The translations under genes were made by a program, and so were the position numbers. The notes below the pieces were generated by a model that was given only the letters and a program-made list of their open reading frames with translations, was not told the origin of the DNA and ran no database searches. Shown here in pieces: positions 1 to 5,814 of a stretch of 10,569 nt of DNA. Origin of the DNA: an uncultured Bacilli bacterium (GTDB taxonomy: Bacteria > Bacillota_I > Bacilli_A > RF39 > UBA660); assembly GCA_947631895.1 (NCBI GenBank), contig CANRMU010000024.1, positions 1 through 10,569 of the forward strand, in the 5' to 3' direction. Within the stretch, counting starts at the first letter, position 1; each line of letters opens with the position of its first letter.

Positions 1-933
1 TGTCAATTGATTATAATTATAAGTTGCAAATGTCCCTGTATTCCATCTTACTTTTGCTATCTTGTTCTTTGCTTCTTCACTTATTCCACTACTTGTAAAG
101 TTACATGTTGTATTTGCCTCTTTTGAACTATTATAACAACTCCCACTTCCTCTATTCCAATACAAACTTCCTCCTATTGTAGGTGTTCCACTATATACCG
201 TATTTGGATTTAACAGTTTCATTACATCGGCTTGACTCCATTCATTTACTCCATAGCCTTTATTTATTTCGGATGCACTACTATCCCAACTATATTTTCC
301 TATACTATCTGCCCTTATTATTTTTACTAAACTTTCTTGATTTTCACCATTATCTAAATTGGTTATGTTATTCATTACTCCTATTATTCGCCATAATATT
401 GGATTTCCTTCACCATCTCTATCTCCTATATCTATATAGTTATTTACTGTTTCATTTGCTCCTACATATCTGATATTTGCTTCACTTGTATCATCAGTTT
501 TTAAATTTGTTGTATCTGTTTTAGCCAGTTCAGTAATATATTCTACTGCTGTAGGTTTCTTTTCTTCAAAATATAAACTACATTTAGTCTTTACTTTGTT
601 TAAACCTTTTACTAATGGAGCCCATTCTTTTTCATTCCATTCGATACTTGCTCCATTATCACATTCAGCGTGATCAAATACTAAACTTTCTTCATTCCCT
701 TTCTGAGGCATTTCTTCTAATTCTTCATCACCTTTATAGAATGCAAAATAAATATCACTGTTGCCAAAATAATCAACTTTGCCTTTCATCATAGGAAACT
801 CTGCACTTTCGGTAAAAGACGCGAATGTTTTGTATAGTAATAATGATACACTTATTAATACTATTACACTAATAGTTATTAATATTGTTTTTCTTGTTTT
901 CAAATTTTTATCAACATACTTTTCTAGCTTCAT
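1..933 (-). CDS. Secreted/membrane-anchored surface protein, N-terminal part (C-terminus off the window)
   Basis: An uninterrupted minus-strand frame of 311 codons starts with ATG at 933 and leaves the window at base 1, so the C-terminus is missing. An in-frame TAG lies three codons upstream, fixing the start; the ribosome site (AGAGTG) is weak. Residues about 11-36 are basic residues followed by one hydrophobic helix, then ASFTES, reminiscent of SipW-type/TasA-like signal segments. Next comes a small domain ending in a Cys...W...W...TKCSLYF pattern (about residues 80-120), then a domain with NIRYVGAN, LWRIIGV, IRADSIGKYSWD, GVNEWSQADVMKLLNP and LYWNRGSGSCYN. I recall such patterns from repeatedly occurring, uncharacterised surface proteins of uncultured gut Bacillota; this is memory, not a search. 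Isoleucine is mostly ATA here, whereas the replication genes prefer ATT, which fits a different history. It lies beyond the jag terminator, outside that operon. Function unknown; export or surface display is inferred. Confidence 0.8.
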   Translation of the reverse strand, partial: MKLEKYVDKNLKTRKTILITISVIVLISVSLLLYKTFASFTESAEFPMMKGKVDYFGNSDIYFAFYKGDEELEEMPQKGNEESLVFDHAECDNGASIEWNEKEWAPLVKGLNKVKTKCSLYFEEKKPTAVEYITELAKTDTTNLKTDDTSEANIRYVGANETVNNYIDIGDRDGEGNPILWRIIGVMNNITNLDNGENQESLVKIIRADSIGKYSWDSSASEINKGYGVNEWSQADVMKLLNPNTVYSGTPTIGGSLYWNRGSGSCYNSSKEANTTCNFTSSGISEEAKNKIAKVRWNTGTFATYNYNQLT

Positions 934-939
934 TTTATC

Positions 940-955
940 ACTCTATTCTTAGAGT
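940..955 (-). promoter_or_regulatory. Hairpin over the ribosome binding site of the surface protein
   Basis: Just upstream of the start codon at 933 is a perfect inverted repeat, ACTCTA-4 nt-TAGAGT. Its downstream arm contains the only purine-rich Shine-Dalgarno-like bases (AGAGT). Folding in the mRNA could limit translation initiation. The structure is seen; the regulatory effect is inferred, and a 6-bp stem is weak. Confidence 0.35.
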
Positions 956-956
956 A

Positions 957-989
957 ATTATAAATCTTAACCTCCCCTCCCTATGTCAA
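957..989 (-). promoter_or_regulatory. Possible promoter of the surface protein gene, with an over-long spacer
   Basis: On the minus strand a perfect -35 TTGACA (984-989) and a perfect -10 TATAAT (957-962) are separated by 21 bp instead of about 17. The spacer contains the only G-rich run nearby (GGGAGGGGAGG, about 971-981). Both hexamers are consensus, but at this spacing sigma-A binding would be poor without a helper protein or a shorter spacer. No better -10 is visible at normal spacing. Confidence 0.35.
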
Positions 990-1000
990 GTGGTAAATTG

Positions 1001-1025
1001 AAAAAAACACTAGTATTTTAGTGTT
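1001..1025 (-). terminator. Intrinsic terminator of the rpmH-rnpA-yidC-jag operon
   Basis: One base after the jag stop codon the minus strand reads AACACTA, a 6-nt loop, TAGTGTT, and the T run extends from the second arm to seven Ts. A 7-bp stem followed by a U tract is a standard Rho-independent terminator. It separates the ribosomal/secretion operon from the surface protein gene. Confidence 0.8.
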
Positions 1026-1026
1026 A

Positions 1027-1611
1027 TTATTTATCAACGGATTTTATAACAACATGTCTATTAGGTTCTACTCCTACACTTTCTGTTGCTACTCCTTTAA
1101 AGTTTGTTAATTTGTTATGAATTATTCTTCTTTCAAAGGAATTCATGTTTTCAAGTTCAGCATCGACTTTTGTTGCTCTTACTTCTTTGGCTACTTTGAT
1201 TGCTAATCTTTCTAAATTATCAATTCTTCTTTCTTTGTAGTTTTCAACATCAAGAATTACTTTTGGACTAATTCCCCAATCTAATTTTACTTTGTTTTTA
1301 ACTAAAGTTTCTAAGGCTTTTAAGGTTTGACCATTTTTACCTATTAAGATGGGATTATTATTAGAATACATTGTTATGTTAATTGTTTCTTCTCTGACAT
1401 TAGATTCAAAATTTACAAGAAGTCCTAAATGTTCTATAACATCACTTAAATAATTTTCAATATTTTCTACTAATTGATTAAATGAAATTGCTTTAACATT
1501 AAAACTATTATCTTCTTCTTTTGTTTTTGTATAAACAATATTTTCCGTTCCTAAAATATTTTTAGCTTCTTCTAATGCTTCTAATAATGTCTTTCCTTTA
1601 GTTTCAATCAT
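1027..1611 (-). CDS. jag: Jag/KhpB, KH and R3H domain RNA-binding protein
   Basis: A 194-residue protein with the three-part Jag (KhpB) layout. Residues 1-45 form a short Jag_N-like domain (KGKTLLEALEEA). The middle holds a KH domain with its GxxG loop (LIGKNGQTLKALE, about residues 91-103). The C-terminal 60 residues are an R3H domain with ERRIIH, then VATESVGVEPNRHVVI, including the paired Arg and His. In Firmicutes KhpB works with KhpA as an RNA chaperone linked to cell elongation and division, and its gene follows the YidC gene, as here. The yidC stop at 1617-1619 is 5 bp upstream and the ribosome site (AAGG) lies inside the end of yidC, so the two are probably translationally coupled. 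The N-terminal domain is shorter than usual and I cannot see its typical glycine-rich turn. It is the last gene of the operon, just before the terminator. Confidence 0.93.
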   Translation of the reverse strand: MIETKGKTLLEALEEAKNILGTENIVYTKTKEEDNSFNVKAISFNQLVENIENYLSDVIEHLGLLVNFESNVREETINITMYSNNNPILIGKNGQTLKALETLVKNKVKLDWGISPKVILDVENYKERRIDNLERLAIKVAKEVRATKVDAELENMNSFERRIIHNKLTNFKGVATESVGVEPNRHVVIKSVDK

Positions 1612-1616
1612 ATATA

Positions 1617-2624
1617 CTACCTTCTTTCTTTTTTCTTAGTTTTAACCTCTACTATTCTTTTTTCTTTTTGATTATCTTTTTCTAAAACTTTTTTAACTAT
1701 AAAGTTTTGAACTACTGCGAAACCATTGGTTACGATCCAGTAAAAAGCAATGGCTGTTGGTAAATTAAATGATGCGATTGAAATACTGATTATCATAAAT
1801 TTAAACATGAAGTTCATTTGTTGCATCATTTCATCATTACTATTATTTTGGGTCATTGAATGTTTGAATGAAACATAAGTTGTAACAATTATTAAGAATA
1901 TCAAAATGATATATATATATTGGCCTTGGCTAATTCCTTTCCATGGTGTTGTTCCAAGTTGCATACCAAATAGTGAACCTTCAAAAATAGCTGGTACTTT
2001 GTTAATAGCATCTAAGAAGGCAAAGAATAAAGGTATTTGAATTAAGGCAACTAAGCATCCTGATACAGGATTAATTTTATATTTTTGATAAACAAGCATC
2101 ATTTCTTGACTTTTAGCCATCATGGAAGCATTGTCTGTTTTGTTAGCATATTTCTTTTCTATTTTAGCTATTTCTGGTTGGGCTTTTTGGATGTTGGCTG
2201 ATTGTCTCATACTTTTAATTGATAATGGTAATAAGATAAATCTAATTAATAAACCAACAATCATTACGGAGATACCAAAGTTGTTAACTAAAAATCCCAA
2301 TTTTAAAATTACTAAGGCTATTGGCCTAACTAATAAAGTTTGCCATAGTCCACTGTATTTGTTAGTGCCTAAGTTAAATTCTTGACAAGTTGGTAATTCT
2401 TCTAATTTAACATCTAATTGGTCATTATGTTCTTCATAAATACGATATAATTCACTATCTTCTTTTGGTTTACATAAGATATCTTTTCTAACACTTTGAC
2501 CAGTTTCAGAGTTAGTTATTAATCTTCCTTCACTATCTTGTAAATAATCTTTAGCTCCACAACCACTTGTTAATAATAAGATACTTATTAAGATTAAAGC
2601 TAAGATTTTATTTTTTCTTTTCAT
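1617..2624 (-). CDS. yidC: YidC/SpoIIIJ (OxaA1-type) membrane protein insertase, lipoprotein form
   Basis: A 335-residue YidC/Oxa1-family insertase, which places membrane proteins into the cytoplasmic membrane alone or with SecYEG. Residues 1-22 are a lipoprotein signal ending in LTSGC, so Cys22 should be lipid-modified, as in Gram-positive YidC. The first core helix (about 117-135) carries Arg128 in LLIRFILLPLS, the conserved positive residue of the hydrophilic groove. A cytoplasmic hairpin follows (AQPEIAKIEKKY), then helices at about 190-206, 236-254 and 275-297, and a very basic tail (311-335) suited to ribosome contact. The stretch between Cys22 and the first core helix (about 70 residues, with Cys51 and Cys80) seems longer than in B. 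subtilis SpoIIIJ. The start codon overlaps the rnpA stop as ATGA, with AAAGGA as ribosome site, indicating coupled translation. Full length. Confidence 0.95.
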   Translation of the reverse strand: MKRKNKILALILISILLLTSGCGAKDYLQDSEGRLITNSETGQSVRKDILCKPKEDSELYRIYEEHNDQLDVKLEELPTCQEFNLGTNKYSGLWQTLLVRPIALVILKLGFLVNNFGISVMIVGLLIRFILLPLSIKSMRQSANIQKAQPEIAKIEKKYANKTDNASMMAKSQEMMLVYQKYKINPVSGCLVALIQIPLFFAFLDAINKVPAIFEGSLFGMQLGTTPWKGISQGQYIYIILIFLIIVTTYVSFKHSMTQNNSNDEMMQQMNFMFKFMIISISIASFNLPTAIAFYWIVTNGFAVVQNFIVKKVLEKDNQKEKRIVEVKTKKKERR

Positions 2625-2950
2625 ATATTTGTCCTTTCTATTAGGGATTTAAAACTTTCTTCTAATTCTTGAAAACTAATTTTACTCGTGTTCTCTTTCA
2701 TTATTATAATATAATCCTTATCAGTTCTCAACAGATTTTTATATTTATCTAGGATGACGCGCATTCTTCTTTTGCATTTATTTCTTGTAACCGCATTACC
2801 AAGTTTTTTAGAGACTGCTATACCAAAATGAGGATAATTAAATTTACTTTCCTTATTATATAGGACAAAATTTTTATTTTTGATGTAGTTTTGATTTTCG
2901 ATTATGTCTGTAAAGTCTTGATGTTTTTTAACCATTTCATGTTTTTTCAA
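2621..2950 (-). CDS. rnpA: Ribonuclease P protein component (TTG start)
   Basis: The protein subunit of RNase P, which together with the RNase P RNA cleaves 5' leaders from pre-tRNAs. I start it at TTG (2950), giving 109 residues beginning MKKHEMVKKHQDF, as expected for the family. The site AAGGAGAGG ends 7 nt upstream. A longer in-frame version from GTG at 2983 would put the start inside a hairpin and add 11 residues unlike any RnpA. The hallmark RNR region is present at about residues 53-64 (AVTRNKCKRRMR), preceded by HFGIAVSKKLGNA, which contributes to the substrate cleft. One Arg of the usual RNR core is Lys here. The gene ends in TGA overlapping the yidC ATG, so TGA is a stop in this organism. 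The rpmH-rnpA pairing is nearly universal in bacteria. Confidence 0.95.
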   Translation of the reverse strand: MKKHEMVKKHQDFTDIIENQNYIKNKNFVLYNKESKFNYPHFGIAVSKKLGNAVTRNKCKRRMRVILDKYKNLLRTDKDYIIIMKENTSKISFQELEESFKSLIERTNI

Positions 2951-2970
2951 AATTAATCCTCTCCTTAATA

Positions 2971-2997
2971 TTAAAAAGTCCACATTAAAAAATGTGG
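2971..2997 (-). terminator. Hairpin between rpmH and rnpA (possible attenuator)
   Basis: Directly after the rpmH stop the minus strand reads CCACATT, TTTT, AATGTGG: a perfect 7-bp stem with a 4-nt loop, followed after two bases by five Ts. It looks like a leaky terminator or an mRNA-stabilising stem that would let L34 be made in excess over RNase P protein. The structure is seen; attenuation is inferred. The T run is short. Confidence 0.5.
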
Positions 2998-3120
2998 TTA
3001 CTTACATAATCTTTTGCGACCTTTTTGTCTTCTAGTTTTTAAAACGTTTGTTTCTTTACGGGCAAAAAAACCATGTTTCTTTTTCATTTTTCTTTTATTT
3101 GGTTGATATGTTCTTTTCAT
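2998..3120 (-). CDS. rpmH: 50S ribosomal protein L34 (short form)
   Basis: A 40-residue basic protein, MKRTYQPNKRKMKKKHGFF..., plainly ribosomal L34 of the large subunit. The N-terminal block (MKRTYQPNKRK), the HGF..R segment and the closing RRQKGRKRL match the family. Against the usual 44-residue L34, the central part that normally reads like MSTKNGRKVL is only KETNVL, so about four residues are missing, including the conserved Gly-Arg. Methionine and lysine replace usual residues at 12 and 15, and the C-terminus is Cys-Lys. The ribosome site AAGGAGGG is the strongest in the window. It is the first gene of the leftward operon, with its own promoter. No frameshift is needed to explain the shortening. 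The gene was found by direct translation because of its size. Confidence 0.95.
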   Translation of the reverse strand: MKRTYQPNKRKMKKKHGFFARKETNVLKTRRQKGRKRLCK

Positions 3121-3151
3121 CTAGAATCCCTCCTTTTTTTAAGTCTTACCT

Positions 3152-3181
3152 ATTATAATATTAAGATTGGGAAAAAGTCAA
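3152..3181 (-). promoter_or_regulatory. Promoter of the rpmH operon
   Basis: On the minus strand TTGACT (3176-3181) and TATAAT (3152-3157) are separated by 18 bp, followed by a short leader and the AAGGAGGG ribosome site of rpmH. This is a near-consensus sigma-A promoter for the rpmH-rnpA-yidC-jag operon. It lies directly downstream of the decayed gene at 3215-3898. Confidence 0.8.
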
Positions 3182-3214
3182 CTTAAAATGGCTTTGATGG
3201 ACAGTCATTTGGAT

Positions 3215-3898
3215 TTATTTTTTGATTAAGTTAAGTTTATTTTCATATTCTGTCATTTCTTTTTCGATTTGTTCAAGGTCTTTTAGGGACATCTTTTTTA
3301 GCAAATAAAATGGACTAATTAGTAGCATTGTACTTAAAGAAAAAATTAAAGTATCAAAAATATTTTTAGATTTTGTTTCCTTATTATATAGATATGTGGA
3401 TTTTTCTTTATTTAAAATTTGAACATTGTAGGTTGGATAATTTTCTTGTTCATTAATATTATTAGCATATTCAACGTATTCACATTCTTTAGTTAAGGTA
3501 TTATTTAATAAGGTTTGATTAGAAAGGAAGTTTCTAATATCTTCTTCATCTTTATTGGTATAGGAATAAGTATACTGGATTTTTTGATACATACCATTAT
3601 TTATAGGTTCATATGGAGTATTGTATTCTAATAATAATTTTAAATCTTTTTCTTCATCATATTGATTAGTAAAACTAAAACTGGTTTAGAATGTTCATTT
3701 TGTTCATTAAAGGTTTCAATTGATGGATAAATGTTTTAATTATATCTTGTTTAAAAGGGGTTATATTTGTTGAACTAAAAAAAAATAATATAAAGATATA
3801 ATCGCACCTATTTGAGTTGCTATAGAAAAATTTTTAACAAAGTTTGTTTTACTTTTTAGTTTTTTTAAATGTTCTAATTCACTTTTTGTATTATTCAT
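3215..3898 (-). pseudogene. Decayed gene for a two-helix membrane protein (three frameshifts)
   Basis: Read on the minus strand, an ATG at 3898 (weak site AGAGG) opens MNNTKSELEHLKKLKSK, then a hydrophobic helix, and stops at 3761-3763. Restoring one T at each of three T runs (near 3777-3785, 3731-3736 and 3680-3690) joins it through STNITPFKQDIIKTF, PSIETFNEQNEHSKPVL and TNQYDEEKDLKLLLEYN to an intact 125-residue frame at 3215-3592. The rebuilt protein has about 225 residues: a basic coiled-coil-like start, helix at about 22-42, a polar loop of some 130 residues, a second helix (IFDTLIFSLSTMLLISPFYLL) and a charged tail (LEQIEKEMTEYENKL). Such a topology (both ends inside, one outer loop) resembles Wzz-like or other two-helix envelope proteins, but I recognise no family. 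The intact 125-residue part might still be read as its own gene; I see no ribosome site before it. Sequencing error is possible but the neighbouring genes are intact. Confidence 0.75.
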
Positions 3899-3922
3899 AA
3901 TCTTGCCTCTTTCTTTAATTTA

Positions 3923-3952
3923 ATTAAAATAAATTGATTTTAAGTATGTCAA
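3923..3952 (-). promoter_or_regulatory. Promoter of the decayed gene
   Basis: On the minus strand, a perfect -35 TTGACA (3947-3952), 18 bp, and TTTAAT (3923-3928) lie just upstream of the ATG at 3898. A perfect DnaA box (3964-3972) sits 11 bp upstream of the -35. The broken gene therefore still has a plausible promoter, facing away from the origin. Confidence 0.6.
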
Positions 3953-4010
3953 TTTTTATTCGGTGTGGATAACTTTTTATTTTGGTGGATAGATAATTGT
4001 TATTGTGAAT

Positions 4011-4020
4011 AGTTATTAAC
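4011..4020 (+). repeat. AGTTATTAAC repeat, copy 1
   Basis: First of three exact 10-bp copies around dnaA. It overlaps by two bases the degenerate DnaA box TGTGAATAG (4004-4012). Read on the other strand it is GTTAATAACT, one base from GTTGATAACT, so it may be a weak DnaA site facing the opposite way. Confidence 0.6.
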
Positions 4021-4095
4021 TTTTGGTTATGATGTTTTTCCTTTAAAATAGGGAGTTTTCTTTAGTTATAAACTTATCAACTTAGGTGTGGATAA

Positions 4096-4105
4096 AGTTA
4101 TTAAC
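4096..4105 (+). repeat. AGTTATTAAC repeat, copy 2
   Basis: Second exact copy, directly abutting the perfect DnaA box TGTGGATAA at 4087-4095. Same box-repeat order as in the other copies, shifted by two bases. Confidence 0.6.
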
Positions 4106-4303
4106 GTTATTTTTTATGCACTTAGAAAAATTTGTTGATAATGTGGATAAGTCAAAAAAACGTCGTATTTATCGTAAACATTTGGTTGATAACTTGTTGA
4201 TAAGTTGTGAATTCATTGTTAATAAGAAAATAATGCTTTCTAAAATAATTAAAATGAGTTAGAATATTGGTAATTAAAATTTAATGGGCAGTGGGGTGGT
4301 TAA

Positions 4304-5662
4304 ATGACAGATAAAAATCTATGGCAACAATTCTTAGATATGATTTATAATGAAGTCAATTCCGCCTCTTATCATGCTTGGTTTAGTGATTTAAAATTAG
4401 TGTCTATTGACCATGAAAAGATTGTTATTCAGGTACCGATGGAAATTCATAAAAGAATTTTAAATGAGAATTATTATTCTTTAATTGATGAAACTTTTTA
4501 TAAGTTGACTAATATTAATTATAATTTTGAGTTTGTATTAAAAGATGAATTAGAATTTGATAGTGAAGAGGAAGTTATTTCTAAAGTAAAAGTTGATAAC
4601 TTGGAAAAAAATGTGGAAGAGTGGGAAAGTAATTTAAATCCTAATTTAAATTTTGATAATTATGTTGTTGGTGATTCTAATCGGCTTGCTAAAGTGGCAG
4701 GGATGGCTGTTGCTGAGCAACCGGGAAAGATTCATAATCCTTTATTTATATATGGTAAAAGTGGGTTAGGGAAGACGCATTTGATGCACGCGATAGGAAA
4801 TTATATTGTAGCTAACTCGAAGAAAAAGGTTTTATATACGACTAGTGATTGGTTTAAAGATGATTATGTTAATATATCTAATAATTCTAATAATAATTTA
4901 GATGTTGTAGCTGATTTTAAAAGAAAATATCGCGATATTGATGTGTTAATTATTGATGATATTCAGTATTTAGTGGGAGCAGAAAAGACTCAACAAGAAT
5001 TTTTCCATACTTTTAATGCTCTGCATCAAGCTAATAAACAGATTATTATTAGTTCAGATCGGAGTCCTGATGATTTGAAGTTATTAGAAGAGAGACTTCG
5101 AAGTCGATTTATGTGGGGACTTCCAGTTGATATTTATCCACCTGATTTTGAACTTAGATGTAAGATTTTAAAGTCAAAGTTAAAAAATATGTCGATATCA
5201 ACTAAAATTGATGAAAATGTTATTGAGTATATTGCTAATAATTGTCAAAATGATGTAAGATATTTAGAAGGGACTTTGAATAGGTTGATGACTTATACAG
5301 CAATGATTGTTCCTGAAAAGATTGATTTGAATTTTGCAATTGAGGCTTTAGGAGATTTTTTCAATCAAAATATTTATACTAATAGTAGTATTGAGGGAAT
5401 TCAAAAGGCGGTGGCAAGTTACTTTAAGATAACGGTTGAGGATTTAAAGGGGAAGAGGAAGAGTGCGAATATAGCATATCCAAGGATGATTGGAATGTAT
5501 TTATCTAAGACTTTGACGGATGAAAATTTTAATCGTATTGGGTTGGAATTTGGTGGTAGAGATCATTCAACAGTTATACATGCTTGTAATCGAATTGAAA
5601 AGGATTTAAAGGATAATTTGAATTTAGGAACACAGTTAAAGGAAATTCAAAATTTGATGTAA
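4304..5662 (+). CDS. dnaA: Chromosomal replication initiator DnaA
   Basis: A 452-residue DnaA, the AAA+ ATPase that binds DnaA boxes and melts the origin. Domain I (1-80) starts with LWQQFLDMI and contains YHAWFSDL. Domain II (about 80-112) is a short acidic linker. Domain III has Walker A GKSGLGKT (151-158), Walker B VLIIDDIQYL (214-223) and the Arg-rich box VII RLRSRF (264-269). Domain IV, the DNA-binding part, shows KGKRKSANIAYPRMIGMYL and the DnaA signature GGRDHSTVIHACNRI (417-431), with Ser where Thr is usual (DHTTV). The conserved base-contacting residues of the signature appear intact, fitting the TTATCCACA-type boxes around it. The ribosome site is unusual, GTGGGGTGG, pairing by G:U. 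A GTTGATAACTT motif lies within the gene at 4592-4602. Boxes on both sides suggest autoregulation. Confidence 0.98.
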   Translation: MTDKNLWQQFLDMIYNEVNSASYHAWFSDLKLVSIDHEKIVIQVPMEIHKRILNENYYSLIDETFYKLTNINYNFEFVLKDELEFDSEEEVISKVKVDNLEKNVEEWESNLNPNLNFDNYVVGDSNRLAKVAGMAVAEQPGKIHNPLFIYGKSGLGKTHLMHAIGNYIVANSKKKVLYTTSDWFKDDYVNISNNSNNNLDVVADFKRKYRDIDVLIIDDIQYLVGAEKTQQEFFHTFNALHQANKQIIISSDRSPDDLKLLEERLRSRFMWGLPVDIYPPDFELRCKILKSKLKNMSISTKIDENVIEYIANNCQNDVRYLEGTLNRLMTYTAMIVPEKIDLNFAIEALGDFFNQNIYTNSSIEGIQKAVASYFKITVEDLKGKRKSANIAYPRMIGMYLSKTLTDENFNRIGLEFGGRDHSTVIHACNRIEKDLKDNLNLGTQLKEIQNLM

Positions 5663-5814
5663 GTTGATAACTTTTAGGAGATGTTGATAGTTATTAACTA
5701 TGAAATTGGTTCTTTTTTCTAGAGATTATAAGGAATTGATGAGTTATCCACTTTATCCACCGCTATAATATGAATAATAATATTTTATTAATAATAAGAA
5801 AGAGGGAATGAAAA
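5663..5814. other. oriC: oriC, right half: DnaA boxes and AT-rich stretch between dnaA and dnaN
   Basis: The dnaA-dnaN gap has AGTTGATAA (5662-5670, touching the dnaA stop) and TGTTGATAG (5682-5690), exactly 20 bp apart, then AGTTATTAAC (5689-5698). Two forward boxes, TTATCCACT (5744-5752) and TTATCCACC (5753-5761), abut each other and face opposite to the main upstream boxes. After a CGC, bases 5764-5803 are almost only A and T and are the best candidate unwinding element, matching the position of the B. subtilis unwinding site. I could not make out a clear DnaA-trio series. A TATAAT at 5764-5769 could be the -10 of a dnaN promoter, overlapped upstream by the boxes, but no good -35 is seen. 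Confidence 0.75.
5689..5698 (+). repeat. AGTTATTAAC repeat, copy 3
   Basis: Third exact copy, downstream of dnaA, overlapping TGTTGATAG (5682-5690) by two bases exactly as copy 1 overlaps its box. The two 18-bp modules (4004-4021 and 5682-5699) differ at only two positions. Confidence 0.6.

Larger units (their letters stand above)
3899..4303. other. oriC: oriC, left half: DnaA-box cluster upstream of dnaA
   Basis: About 400 bp without a gene, with the strand switch between the two leading-strand arms. Three perfect DnaA boxes TGTGGATAA lie at 3964-3972, 4087-4095 and 4142-4150. Variants are TGTTGATAA at 4133-4141 (abutting the 4142 box) and 4195-4203, GGTTGATAA at 4184-4192, GGTGGATAG at 3984-3992, TGTGAATAG at 4004-4012, and forward-facing TTATCAACT (4074-4082) and TTATGCACT (4114-4122). 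Most face the same way. Very AT-rich stretches occur at 3910-3960 and 4216-4285. The layout corresponds to the upstream half of the bipartite B. subtilis origin, where DnaA binds to start replication and also represses dnaA. I find no convincing dnaA promoter; a TTGATA at 4197-4202 overlapping a DnaA box has only a poor -10 behind it. No tRNA or other gene is visible. Confidence 0.85.

Noticed and set aside
183..473. Plus-strand open frame of 96 codons rich in Leu, Tyr and His
   Set aside because: It lies opposite the long surface-protein frame, has no ribosome site and its composition is that of an antisense shadow.
2122..2385. Plus-strand open frame of 87 codons
   Set aside because: It is antisense to yidC, within well conserved coding sequence, and matches nothing recognisable.
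2621..2623. Use of TGA as tryptophan (Mollicutes code)
   Set aside because: rnpA ends properly with TGA overlapping the yidC ATG, and the tryptophans I checked (for example in dnaA) are TGG.
2951..2983. GTG start at 2983 for rnpA
   Set aside because: It lies within the hairpin after rpmH, would include the true ribosome site AAGGAGAGG in the coding sequence, and adds residues foreign to RnpA.
4197..4225. dnaA promoter TTGATA-17-TAATAA
   Set aside because: Only the -35 is acceptable and it is part of a DnaA-box variant; the -10 matches the consensus at half its positions.
5762..5805. DnaA-trio series next to the TTATCCAC pair
   Set aside because: The stretch is AT-rich and has repeated AAT/TTA units, but the register and orientation do not give a clear run of trios as in B. 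subtilis.
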